A stretch of DNA of 64,000 bases from positions 1 through 64,000 of the forward strand of contig NZ_WBVO01000003.1 in assembly GCF_008933115.1 (NCBI RefSeq), given 5' to 3'. The translations under genes and the position numbers were made by a program. The first letter of the stretch is position 1. The number at the start of each line of letters is the position of its first letter. This DNA is from Phaeocystidibacter luteus (GTDB lineage Bacteria > Bacteroidota > Bacteroidia > Flavobacteriales > Schleiferiaceae). This document shows, one piece after another, positions 8,340-16,006 of the stretch. Under the pieces are notes generated by a model. The model worked only from the letters and a program-made list of their open reading frames with translations. It did not search any database and had not been told where the DNA came from.

Positions 8340-9665
8340 TTATTCCCTTATCCAATCTACGATTGACTGCGGGATTCGCGAATCAATTCCATCCATCATA
8401 GCAGCCCTTCTTTCTTCGTCTGACATATTCACACCCTTCTCCATACTGCCCACTTGAAACATAGAATGATCCGCTCCCTCCACTTCAACGTACGTTGCGG
8501 AACCTGGGTGTTCAATGTTCATCATACGTACCATTTCCTTCGGTGATTCATCCGAACAAACTTCGAAATCGGCTGTGCCATAGAAGATTAAGACCTTGCC
8601 CTCGTACGCAAGCCAAGAGGGAACAACCTCGAGTTCATCCACACTCTGGAGAGCGTCATAATTCCTGTAGAGAATGACATCGCCGCCAGTCCAAGCCAGC
8701 CCGTCTTCCATCTCATCCACCAATTCTGGATTGCTCTTCGCAATTTCTTCAGGCGATTTCTTTAAGTAGAAAAGGTGATAGGCTAAGTTGTAATAATCGC
8801 CCATGCGCTGCTCTACTTCGCTGTAGCTGAAACCCTGACGAACGAGTTGGAAGCGCCACATTTGTAAGAAGTACTCTCTCCATGGTTCGTGACGGGTTCC
8901 GTAAGCCGTTATACCAACTGAAGGAACTTCACGGGCAACGATTGGCGCGAGATAACCGCCCATAGAATGACCGAAAATGAAGAATTGCTCAGTATCCACC
9001 CAGTCAAATTCACGGACGAATTTACCAGCCTCGGTGAACGACTGTACTTCGTAGTGAAAGTCGGTGTCCATACAATCATCTGTACCCTGGCTATCACCCA
9101 CGCCGGGCTTTTCTACTCTTACGAAGGCAATTCCTGCATCTGTAAATGCCTTAGCGAGCTGGCGATAGGGATGTCCAGACCAAGTGCTTTCAATACTACC
9201 GCAGGTATATCCTTGAATGAAGTAAACCGTAGGAAACGGACCTTCTCCTTCCGGAAGGTTGGCAACTCCTCGCAAGTATCCGCCGTCGAACGGTACTTCG
9301 AAGTATTTCGTTTGCGGACTGTCGCCCGATTCTAACGGAAGCGGTTCTCCAGTTCCCACCAATTCAATCGTCTCTTCACCTCTCCTAACCGTGTATCGGA
9401 CCTCATCACCCTCACGTATGTTCTGTAATTCTGGACTTCTTAAGTCGTTGAAATCTTTCAGTTCAACATCGTTGATTTTGAGTAGGATGTCATTCGCCTG
9501 AAGCTTTGCATTCGTGGCCGTTCCTGCTGGCCCTGTGGTAGCAACTTGTACAGAGTTCTCTGGTCCAGGTTGGAGTCTGAATCCATGGAAGATTCGGCGC
9601 TGGAGATGCTGGCCATTGCAGCCTATGCTTAGGATAATTGAGCTGAGGATGAGGAACTTCTTCAT
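8340..9665 (-). CDS. PDZ-containing alpha/beta hydrolase lipoprotein
   Basis: 441 residues. A lipoprotein signal peptide ends at Cys16 (LSIGC). Residues about 40-104 form a PDZ-like domain (GPAG..., LQANDILLKINDVEL). The rest is an alpha/beta hydrolase of the serine aminopeptidase/S9-like type with nucleophile Ser234 in GHSMGG, likely Asp366 (FYGTADFE) and His400 (GADHSMF). It is therefore an envelope-anchored esterase or peptidase; the substrate is unknown. The PDZ-hydrolase order is uncommon and may position the enzyme on a protein tail. It is divergent from an AraC regulator, which may control it. Confidence 0.88.
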   Translation of the reverse strand: MKKFLILSSIILSIGCNGQHLQRRIFHGFRLQPGPENSVQVATTGPAGTATNAKLQANDILLKINDVELKDFNDLRSPELQNIREGDEVRYTVRRGEETIELVGTGEPLPLESGDSPQTKYFEVPFDGGYLRGVANLPEGEGPFPTVYFIQGYTCGSIESTWSGHPYRQLAKAFTDAGIAFVRVEKPGVGDSQGTDDCMDTDFHYEVQSFTEAGKFVREFDWVDTEQFFIFGHSMGGYLAPIVAREVPSVGITAYGTRHEPWREYFLQMWRFQLVRQGFSYSEVEQRMGDYYNLAYHLFYLKKSPEEIAKSNPELVDEMEDGLAWTGGDVILYRNYDALQSVDELEVVPSWLAYEGKVLIFYGTADFEVCSDESPKEMVRMMNIEHPGSATYVEVEGADHSMFQVGSMEKGVNMSDEERRAAMMDGIDSRIPQSIVDWIRE

Positions 9666-9732
9666 GAAATAGTGTACTTTGGTGCTATAATACTCCTAAT
9701 GGCCCTGCTACGCTTGTTCCAAATTGCGGATT

Positions 9733-10581
9733 ATGGGCATTCCATTTTTACATGCGTCACACCGCGTTACTCCGAAGGATATCGATGCCAGCGGAAGTAG
9801 CCGAATCATTCTTTCAGAATATAAGTCTTTTGAGCATTCTCTACAGAGCGATGTACTCTCCCTAAAGTATGTTCTAGATGGGGTTGAAGAGTATACCGTC
9901 AATGGGAAATCACATCTCGTTCAAGCGGGTCAATTTCTGCTCGTTCAACCTGGAGATGAAGTGAGTGTGGGCTGGAGTTCTCCTGATGCCGTTCGCGGTG
10001 TATGTTTTTATTTTGATGATGCGTTTACTCGAGAGTTTTTCCAAAACGGCCATTCCACGATGGTGCCATCACGAGTTTTTGTGGCCGACAAGCGCATACA
10101 CCAATGGTACACAGATTATCGTAATGGCGAAACTACCGCCGAAGAGTCCTGGTGGCTAGGGGCAGGTTTGACAAATGAAGTTCTGCAGCAGTATCATTCT
10201 CGTGCTCAGAAGCTCATCACCGGTCGACCGACAACCAGAAGGGCCTTGCTGCAAGCTATTTATGATGCAACTCTTTATCTGGAGAACCACGCATTCGATA
10301 AGTTTGATCTCGAAGAGTTGGCCTTCAATGCATGCATGTCGAAGTACCATTTCTTGAGAGTTTTCAAGCAGATTACGGGTGTTACTCCTCAAAACTACCA
10401 TCAACAGATCCGTTACCGCAGAGCATGCGAGCTCTTGCATGAAGACGGAATGCAGATTCAGGAAATAGCTTGGGAACTAGGTTTCCATGAACTCGCAGCT
10501 TTTTCAAAGTTTTTTAAGAAACACTCGGGTTCTACACCTAGTGCGTGGAGGAGAGGTCTAAATCAACTCAAAATAGCTTGA
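9733..10581 (+). CDS. AraC-family transcriptional regulator
   Basis: 282 residues from the ATG at 9733; an in-frame TTG at 9724 is a weaker alternative. The N-terminal half is a cupin-like sensing domain (SLKYVLDGVEEYTVNGKSH, GQFLLVQPGDEV). The C-terminal ~100 residues hold two helix-turn-helix units typical of AraC (DLEELAFNACMSKYHFLRVFK and IQEIAWELGFHELAAFSKFFKK with GSTPSAWRR). The ligand is unknown. It lies 67 nt from the divergent esterase-lipoprotein start, a common arrangement for a regulator and its target. Its 3' end overlaps the convergent gene by 19 nt. Confidence 0.93.
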   Translation: MGIPFLHASHRVTPKDIDASGSSRIILSEYKSFEHSLQSDVLSLKYVLDGVEEYTVNGKSHLVQAGQFLLVQPGDEVSVGWSSPDAVRGVCFYFDDAFTREFFQNGHSTMVPSRVFVADKRIHQWYTDYRNGETTAEESWWLGAGLTNEVLQQYHSRAQKLITGRPTTRRALLQAIYDATLYLENHAFDKFDLEELAFNACMSKYHFLRVFKQITGVTPQNYHQQIRYRRACELLHEDGMQIQEIAWELGFHELAAFSKFFKKHSGSTPSAWRRGLNQLKIA

Positions 10582-11369
10582 GTGGCGGAGTTGATTACTT
10601 CCCGAACTTCATCGTCGCTCACGTTTTCAATATCGTTAAAGGGCAACACGAAGCCACTCCATCCGCCTTTGCTCTCGGGAGCTATCCATTTGCCTATTTC
10701 GTCGTGCGACTCTGTCATAGGCTTGTATTGTTCATTTTTCCAGCCATAGAGGTAAATGTACGGTTCGTCAACCATGGTATCGGCGGGAGCAACTCCTACA
10801 CCCAAGGCTAATTCGGAGGTCACTTCACCATACAAACCACTATCGAAATGATGTGGCCAAACACGTATGTCTCTAGGATGTGTTAGAATACTTTTCGTGC
10901 CTTGTAGCAGTTTTTCAGCCCTTGTTCGCCACCTCATCCAAGCTCCTAGCATGTCGCTATTCGGGTTTGGTAAGGCTTCAGAGGTATAGACCTCGTCATC
11001 TGGCAATTCGTAATGCAGCTGAATTTCACTTACATCCTTTTCACCAATGGTCTTTGCCGTGGCTTCCCACCAGGATCTCACTTCCGATAATTGGGCTTGA
11101 GCGAGTTGTTTTCGTTCAACGGCAACTCGGCTGCGATCCTCCCAAATGAGTTCGTAGTCGGAAGGAGAAAGGGTCAGCCTGTACTCATTTCCAGTCGCTC
11201 TAAACCATCGCCCTTCTAGCCGTTGACGTTCATGATTCCACTCCAGATTGGTGTGAGAATCATCGTCTTCAGGTGATAAAAAGGCCTTGGCTGTCAACGT
11301 GAGGTACTGAGCTCCGCGGTGTAGCGCTATGTCTGCTTCTTTTACGAGGGCAACGGGGGTGTACTGCAT
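10563..11369 (-). CDS. Conserved hypothetical protein, possibly DUF5996-like
   Basis: 268 residues, no signal peptide, so cytosolic. A distinctive segment (RVWPHHFDSGLYGE, about 170-183) followed by a VDEPYIYLYGWKNEQ stretch and an acidic C-terminus is reminiscent of DUF5996-type proteins; I hold that assignment loosely. Tryptophan- and glutamate-rich. The first ATG follows a terminator for the upstream uspA-type gene, so this gene is probably a separate transcript. Converges on the AraC gene with a 19-nt overlap. Confidence 0.75.
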   Translation of the reverse strand: MQYTPVALVKEADIALHRGAQYLTLTAKAFLSPEDDDSHTNLEWNHERQRLEGRWFRATGNEYRLTLSPSDYELIWEDRSRVAVERKQLAQAQLSEVRSWWEATAKTIGEKDVSEIQLHYELPDDEVYTSEALPNPNSDMLGAWMRWRTRAEKLLQGTKSILTHPRDIRVWPHHFDSGLYGEVTSELALGVGVAPADTMVDEPYIYLYGWKNEQYKPMTESHDEIGKWIAPESKGGWSGFVLPFNDIENVSDDEVREVINSATQAILS

Positions 11370-11370
11370 C

Positions 11371-11410
11371 CAAAAAAATTAAGGTGAGCCGTATTCTGAC
11401 TCACCTTAAT
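11371..11410 (-). terminator. Intrinsic terminator of the universal stress protein gene
   Basis: On the minus strand, an 11-bp perfect stem (attaaggtgag / ctcaccttaat, arms 11400-11410 and 11378-11388) with an 11-nt loop runs straight into seven U (aaaaaaa at 11372-11378 on the plus strand). Confidence 0.9.
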
Positions 11411-11438
11411 GTTACGTAATTCTATCGAGAAATCTGAT

Positions 11439-12248
11439 TTATTCAGATTCGTGAAGCGCTAGCAATGGTACTTTGCTATGGAAAGCAACCTTGTTCGTCA
11501 AGCTCGAATGGAAGAGTCCGCGGATGATACCATACTTACGGGTGAGCAATGCGAGCATATCCGCTTCTTTTTCTTTTGTGAAGTTGAGGATTGCTTCTTC
11601 GACATTAGCTTCTTTCAGAATATGGAAGGAATGCTTCACTTCAGAAAGGTGATGGTCGAACTTGTGACGTTGACCAGTGGCTAGATCAGCCTGACCTTCT
11701 TGCTGAATATGAAGGATCAGTACTTCTGCTTGGAAAAGCTTGGCTAGTGAGGCAAGTCTGCGCAGAGCACGATCGTTCTTCTGAGAGCGGAAATCGGTAC
11801 AGTAAACGATTTTCTCGATCATCTCGAAGTTCGCGTCGGCAGGGATAGCAAGTACAGGCACATTCGTGCTTTGAAGAACACTTGCGGCATTTGATCCGAT
11901 GAGCACTTCTTCAATTCCGCTCGCTCCTTTGGTTCCCATCACAACGATGCTTTCGGGATCCTTCCTAGTTATTTCTTTGACTACTCGGATGGGGTTGCCC
12001 ATCATGCTTTTGTGCTTGGCATTTACGCCTTTAGCTTCGAGTTTGGCTACGAGTTGCTTCAAACCGTTTTCGCTGTTCTCCCTCATAATGTCAATAAGGG
12101 AAGTGCTCATTACATTTTGAGCATAAGGAAGATCATACGCGTTCAAAAGAAGGATTTCCATGTCTCCTTTTTTGGCGATATCCATGGCGAATTCTAGAGC
12201 CTTGTCGGCCGATTCGGAAAAGTCTGTGGGAAAGATGATGCGTTTCAT
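11439..12248 (-). CDS. Tandem universal stress protein
   Basis: 269 residues made of two UspA domains, about 1-140 and 148-269. The first begins RIIFPTDFSESA and keeps the ATP-binding motif G-x2-G-x9-G-S at Gly105-Gly108-Gly118-Ser119, so it probably binds ATP; the second is more divergent (KIVYCTDFRSQ) and lacks the full motif. Such proteins act in stress survival and often sit next to oxygen-limited respiration genes in Bacteroidota, which fits its place just after the cbb3 oxidase cluster. The 55-nt gap to safE could carry its own promoter. Ends at a strong terminator. Confidence 0.92.
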   Translation of the reverse strand: MKRIIFPTDFSESADKALEFAMDIAKKGDMEILLLNAYDLPYAQNVMSTSLIDIMRENSENGLKQLVAKLEAKGVNAKHKSMMGNPIRVVKEITRKDPESIVVMGTKGASGIEEVLIGSNAASVLQSTNVPVLAIPADANFEMIEKIVYCTDFRSQKNDRALRRLASLAKLFQAEVLILHIQQEGQADLATGQRHKFDHHLSEVKHSFHILKEANVEEAILNFTKEKEADMLALLTRKYGIIRGLFHSSLTNKVAFHSKVPLLALHESE

Positions 12249-12303
12249 GGTGCTGAGTTCTACTCTTATAAAATTACGAAATCGCCATCAGAAAAAAACA
12301 TGA

Positions 12304-13005
12304 TTAATGACAGCTCGGTGCTTCACCGTTCACCATTTCGGTCTTTAGCATCTCATCACCCGGACTCACATACGGAATGCTGAGGCCTAATCCTCTAAGG
12401 ATGAAAAATATGGACATGATGCCAACTACCACCGGTATTGCGTAGCGCACTCGTCCTTTTAACGCATTAATAATGTACGAGCCACTTCTTGCGATAATCA
12501 GAAGCACGGGACCCGTACCCAGCCCGAAGCCGGCCATAAACACAATTCCGTTCATCGTTGTCCCACTGCCAAGTGCTCCCAAGAGGGCGGCGTATACCAA
12601 ACCACAAGGTAGAAGCCCGTTGATCAGGCCGGTCATAAAGAAATGATGTGGCTTGCCATCTTTCAGTTTCTTCGTGAACGCAAGTTGCATCTTGGTGTAC
12701 ATCCTTCGGTAGGGCCCCCATTTCATCAATGTGGGCCACTTACTGATTAAGCCAAGCAATAGCATAGCACCAACCAATATGGAGAGCGGTTGCTGCCAGC
12801 CCGCGAGTGATAGTCCCGCACCTAAAGTGCCCACGAGTGCACCTAGCAGAACGTAAGTGGATAGTTTGCCAACCTGATGGCTGATATGTCCTAACCAAAA
12901 GCCGGAGCGTCTCACGGGTAGTGCAAGCGCAATCGGACCACACATGACAGCACAGTGCAGACTACCCATGAGACCTATAATTGTTCCGGCTATTAGAGAT
13001 TCCAT
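12304..13005 (-). CDS. Sulfite exporter TauE/SafE-type membrane protein (cbb3 cluster)
   Basis: 233 residues with about six membrane helices. The N-terminal motif GSLHCAVMCGPIAL (residues 15-28) with its Cys-x2-His/Cys arrangement is typical of the 'TauE/SafE' or UreH-like proteins found at the end of cco operons, where a role in copper or heme delivery to the oxidase has been proposed. The start codon overlaps the fixH stop (TAATG). It is the last gene of the tightly coupled cbb3 operon. Confidence 0.88.
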   Translation of the reverse strand: MESLIAGTIIGLMGSLHCAVMCGPIALALPVRRSGFWLGHISHQVGKLSTYVLLGALVGTLGAGLSLAGWQQPLSILVGAMLLLGLISKWPTLMKWGPYRRMYTKMQLAFTKKLKDGKPHHFFMTGLINGLLPCGLVYAALLGALGSGTTMNGIVFMAGFGLGTGPVLLIIARSGSYIINALKGRVRYAIPVVVGIMSIFFILRGLGLSIPYVSPGDEMLKTEMVNGEAPSCH

Positions 13006-13436
13006 TAGAATCGGTCCTTAAATTCCCAACGGTATGTTTCGCCCTGACTTTCTCCCACAACTTCAACATTCCAAAGGCCTGCAGTAGCAGGACGTTTTAT
13101 GCTGATGCTATTCGTCTCTGGGTTTTCAACTTCGTTTGCTACATCTAAAGCGGCGTTATCTGGACGTAAAAGCTTGATGCTGATCTTTGACCAGTCGCCT
13201 TCAGGAAGTACAATTTCTAGGCTCTGAGCGCTTTTGATGAGGTCAACCTCTCCAGCGCTCATGCCATTTTCGATAGCTCTTTTCTCTTCGTCGTACGACA
13301 CTTCCTGGGCGTAGTAGTCTTCAGAAGTGAGATCAACTCGCTGTTGGAAAGTTCCATAAACGAGTGTGGCAATGAAGGCGATGAATCCCAGAAGGAATAG
13401 GGTAATGCCGTGCCCCCAGTTAAATTTAATTTTCAT
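13005..13436 (-). CDS. FixH family protein, cbb3 oxidase assembly
   Basis: 143 residues: one N-terminal membrane helix (GHGITLFLLGFIAFIATLVYG) and a periplasmic beta domain beginning with SEDYYAQEVSYDEE, as in FixH/CcoH proteins that help assemble or stabilise cytochrome cbb3. Overlaps ccoG upstream (ATGA) and safE downstream (TAATG), so it is translationally coupled to both. Confidence 0.9.
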   Translation of the reverse strand: MKIKFNWGHGITLFLLGFIAFIATLVYGTFQQRVDLTSEDYYAQEVSYDEEKRAIENGMSAGEVDLIKSAQSLEIVLPEGDWSKISIKLLRPDNAALDVANEVENPETNSISIKRPATAGLWNVEVVGESQGETYRWEFKDRF

Positions 13437-14875
13437 GGTAATGCGCGTTTAGTAGGAAGTCGACCAGAACCCGGACCTTCAAACTCGAAGTCCTGATATT
13501 CTACTGGTTCGCCATTCACAAGTATTTCAAATACAATGTTGTCTCTGGAACTGTTGAGTTCCGTTTGAGGAATCTTCACAAGCAGGGTTGCATCTACAAT
13601 CCCACCGCCAGCTATGCTGTCTGGTAAGGCAGGTGCATATACAATAGTTCCATTTTTGTTGGCGAGGTTGATGGATACGTTCACCGGATTAGGCGATTTG
13701 TTGATCGTCTTCACCGTTATCATGTTCATTACCAATTCATCCTCTACAATGGTGAAGCTTTGATTCTTCGCCTTAAGGAATTTCACCTCTATAATCGGGC
13801 GATCCGAAAGCAGGAAACCCATCAATATGAGCAGTACGCCGAGTACTCCAGAATATGCTTTGGCTCGCGTCGTGAACTTCCACTTTTCACCCGTTTCGAT
13901 TTCATCTTCCGAGGCGAAGCGTATCAGTCCTTTTGGTTTATCAATGCGCTCCATTACGTCGTTGCAAACGTCAATGCAAGCCGTACAGTTGATACACTCT
14001 AGTTGAGTGCCGTTTCGGATGTCGATTCCGGTTGGACACACATCCACACACTGGTGACAGTCGATGCAGTCGCCTTTACCGGCCTCTTCGCGATTTTCCT
14101 TCTTTTTGAACTTGGCTCGGGTTTCACCACGAACCTTATCGTAGGCGATAACCACACTTTTTCTATCGAGCATCGCACCTTGAAGTCGGCCGTAAGGGCA
14201 TACCATGATGCATACTTGCTCGCGAAACCAGGCGAATACAAAGAAGAAGATGGTGGTGAAAACTACGAGACTGATGAAGTTCCCCCAGTGTTGGGTTGGA
14301 CCTTCTTGAACCATCAACCACCAGCGGTCGGTGCCGATGAGGATCATCAAGAAGGTGTTGCCAATTAGGAAGGAGATTATCCAGAACAGCGAGTATTTGA
14401 AGCTTCTTTTTAGAAGTTTCTCACGTGAAGTCCACGGGAGTTTTCTCAACCTTAGTTGCTGACCTCTATCTCCATCAATCCAGTACTCAATGCGGCGGAA
14501 CACGTGTTCCATGAAGATGGTTTGTGGGCACATCCAACCGCAAAAGATTCGTCCAAACACCACCGTAAATAGCACTACAAAGAGTACTCCGGTGATCATG
14601 GAAATGACCAACAGATAGAAATCTTGCGGCCAGAAAGTAGATCCGAAAATGACGAACTCACGTCCGAGTACATCGAGCTTTAGAAACGGCTCTCCACCAA
14701 TGCGGAGCCAGGGAACTGCAAAGAAGAATACCAACAACCCCATGGCAACTCTGGTACGAGCTTTCATCCAGTAGCCGTTCACGCGTTTTGGAACGATCCA
14801 CTTTCTTTTGCCGTCTTCATCCACGGTTCCAATGGAATCGCGGAAGCTGTCGTCCATGGGGGAGTAGGTTTTCAT
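13433..14875 (-). CDS. ccoG: Cytochrome c oxidase accessory protein CcoG
   Basis: 480 residues, an inner-membrane polyferredoxin needed for cbb3 oxidase assembly (linked to copper reduction in known homologues). Several membrane helices; NapH-like motifs FCGWMCPQTIFMEH (112-125) and CIMVCPYGRLQG (222-233); two 4Fe-4S sites at Cys270/273/276/280 and Cys294/297/300/304; and a C-terminal Ig-like domain (about 360-480). The start overlaps the ccoP stop (TAATG). Confidence 0.96.
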   Translation of the reverse strand: MKTYSPMDDSFRDSIGTVDEDGKRKWIVPKRVNGYWMKARTRVAMGLLVFFFAVPWLRIGGEPFLKLDVLGREFVIFGSTFWPQDFYLLVISMITGVLFVVLFTVVFGRIFCGWMCPQTIFMEHVFRRIEYWIDGDRGQQLRLRKLPWTSREKLLKRSFKYSLFWIISFLIGNTFLMILIGTDRWWLMVQEGPTQHWGNFISLVVFTTIFFFVFAWFREQVCIMVCPYGRLQGAMLDRKSVVIAYDKVRGETRAKFKKKENREEAGKGDCIDCHQCVDVCPTGIDIRNGTQLECINCTACIDVCNDVMERIDKPKGLIRFASEDEIETGEKWKFTTRAKAYSGVLGVLLILMGFLLSDRPIIEVKFLKAKNQSFTIVEDELVMNMITVKTINKSPNPVNVSINLANKNGTIVYAPALPDSIAGGGIVDATLLVKIPQTELNSSRDNIVFEILVNGEPVEYQDFEFEGPGSGRLPTKRALP

Positions 14876-15813
14876 TACTCGGCTGCTTCGCTTGTTTCTG
14901 CGTCAGTAGTTTCGGTTTCGTCTGCAGCTTCTTCTACAGTCTCACTTTCTGCTTCTGCAACGGGCTCTGGTGCAACCCAGAGTTCGCCATCAGCTGGAAG
15001 TGCATCTGGTGGGTTTGTTCCTTGAAGCATCAGCACGTAGCTCGCGATCTGGTGGATTTTCTCATCAGAATAACGCGTTCCCCAAGGTGCCATAGACGTA
15101 CCCGCAACACCTTCTTTAATAGTGGTGTACACGTTGGAGATCCCTCCTCCGTGCTTCCAGTATTCGTCGGTAAGGTTTGGACCTGTACTACCGCCGCCAT
15201 CTGCTTTGTGGCATGATGCACAAACCGAAGTGAAAATGTCTTCGGCAAAGGCCAATTCACCCATGCTGGTAATAGGCTCCAACTCGTCGGCATTCAATTC
15301 TACAATTGCCCCAGAGGAAAGTGCTGCCTTTTGCTCAGCTTCGAAGGCCGCGTATTCAGCCGCTAGTTCTTCTTGGCTATTCATACCGTCTCCTGTAACA
15401 TGGAATCGAATCAGGTACACAACGGCGAAGATGATGGATACATAGAAACCGTAAAGCCACCAAGGCGGAAGTCGGTTATCAAGCTCTTGAATACCGTCAT
15501 AATCGTGGTCGGTGAGGATTTCATTTTCTCGCTCAATCGGCACTGCGGCGGTGAGGGCTTGCATAATTTGGCTTGATTCCTCAGCCTCTTTTTCTTGAAC
15601 CTCTTCCCAGCGGCCTTGCGCCTTGAGGCTTACTTCCTTCATCACATCTAATGCATTCTTTACGACTGCAAATGAGATGATAAGGAATATGAGGATGGTG
15701 AAACCAATCCATACCATAGGATTGTTGAGTGCGTCCTTTAGAGCCTCGCCGGCAGCGAAGGAAGGTACGCTTACAAGTACAGCCAATAGGGAGGCTACTA
15801 TTCTCTTTTTCAT
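14875..15813 (-). CDS. ccoP: cbb3 oxidase subunit III, monoheme CcoP
   Basis: 312 residues. Signal peptide-like N-terminus (to about 21), membrane helices at about 34-54 and 119-138, then one cytochrome c domain with heme motif Cys198-Ala-Ser-Cys201-His202 and a likely axial Met in GTSMAPWG. Proteobacterial CcoP has two heme c sites; only one is present here. The last ~30 residues are a very acidic Glu/Ala/Thr tail. It should pass electrons to the CcoNO subunit. Overlaps ccoQ by 4 nt and ccoG by 1 nt. Confidence 0.94.
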   Translation of the reverse strand: MKKRIVASLLAVLVSVPSFAAGEALKDALNNPMVWIGFTILIFLIISFAVVKNALDVMKEVSLKAQGRWEEVQEKEAEESSQIMQALTAAVPIERENEILTDHDYDGIQELDNRLPPWWLYGFYVSIIFAVVYLIRFHVTGDGMNSQEELAAEYAAFEAEQKAALSSGAIVELNADELEPITSMGELAFAEDIFTSVCASCHKADGGGSTGPNLTDEYWKHGGGISNVYTTIKEGVAGTSMAPWGTRYSDEKIHQIASYVLMLQGTNPPDALPADGELWVAPEPVAEAESETVEEAADETETTDAETSEAAE

Positions 15814-16004
15814 GACTTGTAGTTTGAGGTTGGTTCGTCGCCCTCTAGTGGCAGTGAACTGATTTCACGGATGGTTGACTTATCCTGACGGATCACATGG
15901 ATGAGAAGCCCGATGAAAAAGCTGAAGAATATGAGGAAGCTGATGATCGGGAAGATCTCTACGTTTTCGATGGCCGCCATTGGGCCTTTGAGAAATTTAA
16001 TCAT
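15810..16004 (-). CDS. ccoQ: cbb3 oxidase subunit CcoQ/FixQ
   Basis: 64 residues with one membrane helix (about 16-37) followed by a charged tail, the standard shape of CcoQ, a small subunit that stabilises the cbb3 complex. Position between ccoNO (2-nt gap) and ccoP (4-nt overlap) supports the call more than the sequence itself. Confidence 0.88.
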   Translation of the reverse strand: MIKFLKGPMAAIENVEIFPIISFLIFFSFFIGLLIHVIRQDKSTIREISSLPLEGDEPTSNYKS

Positions 16005-16006
16005 GA

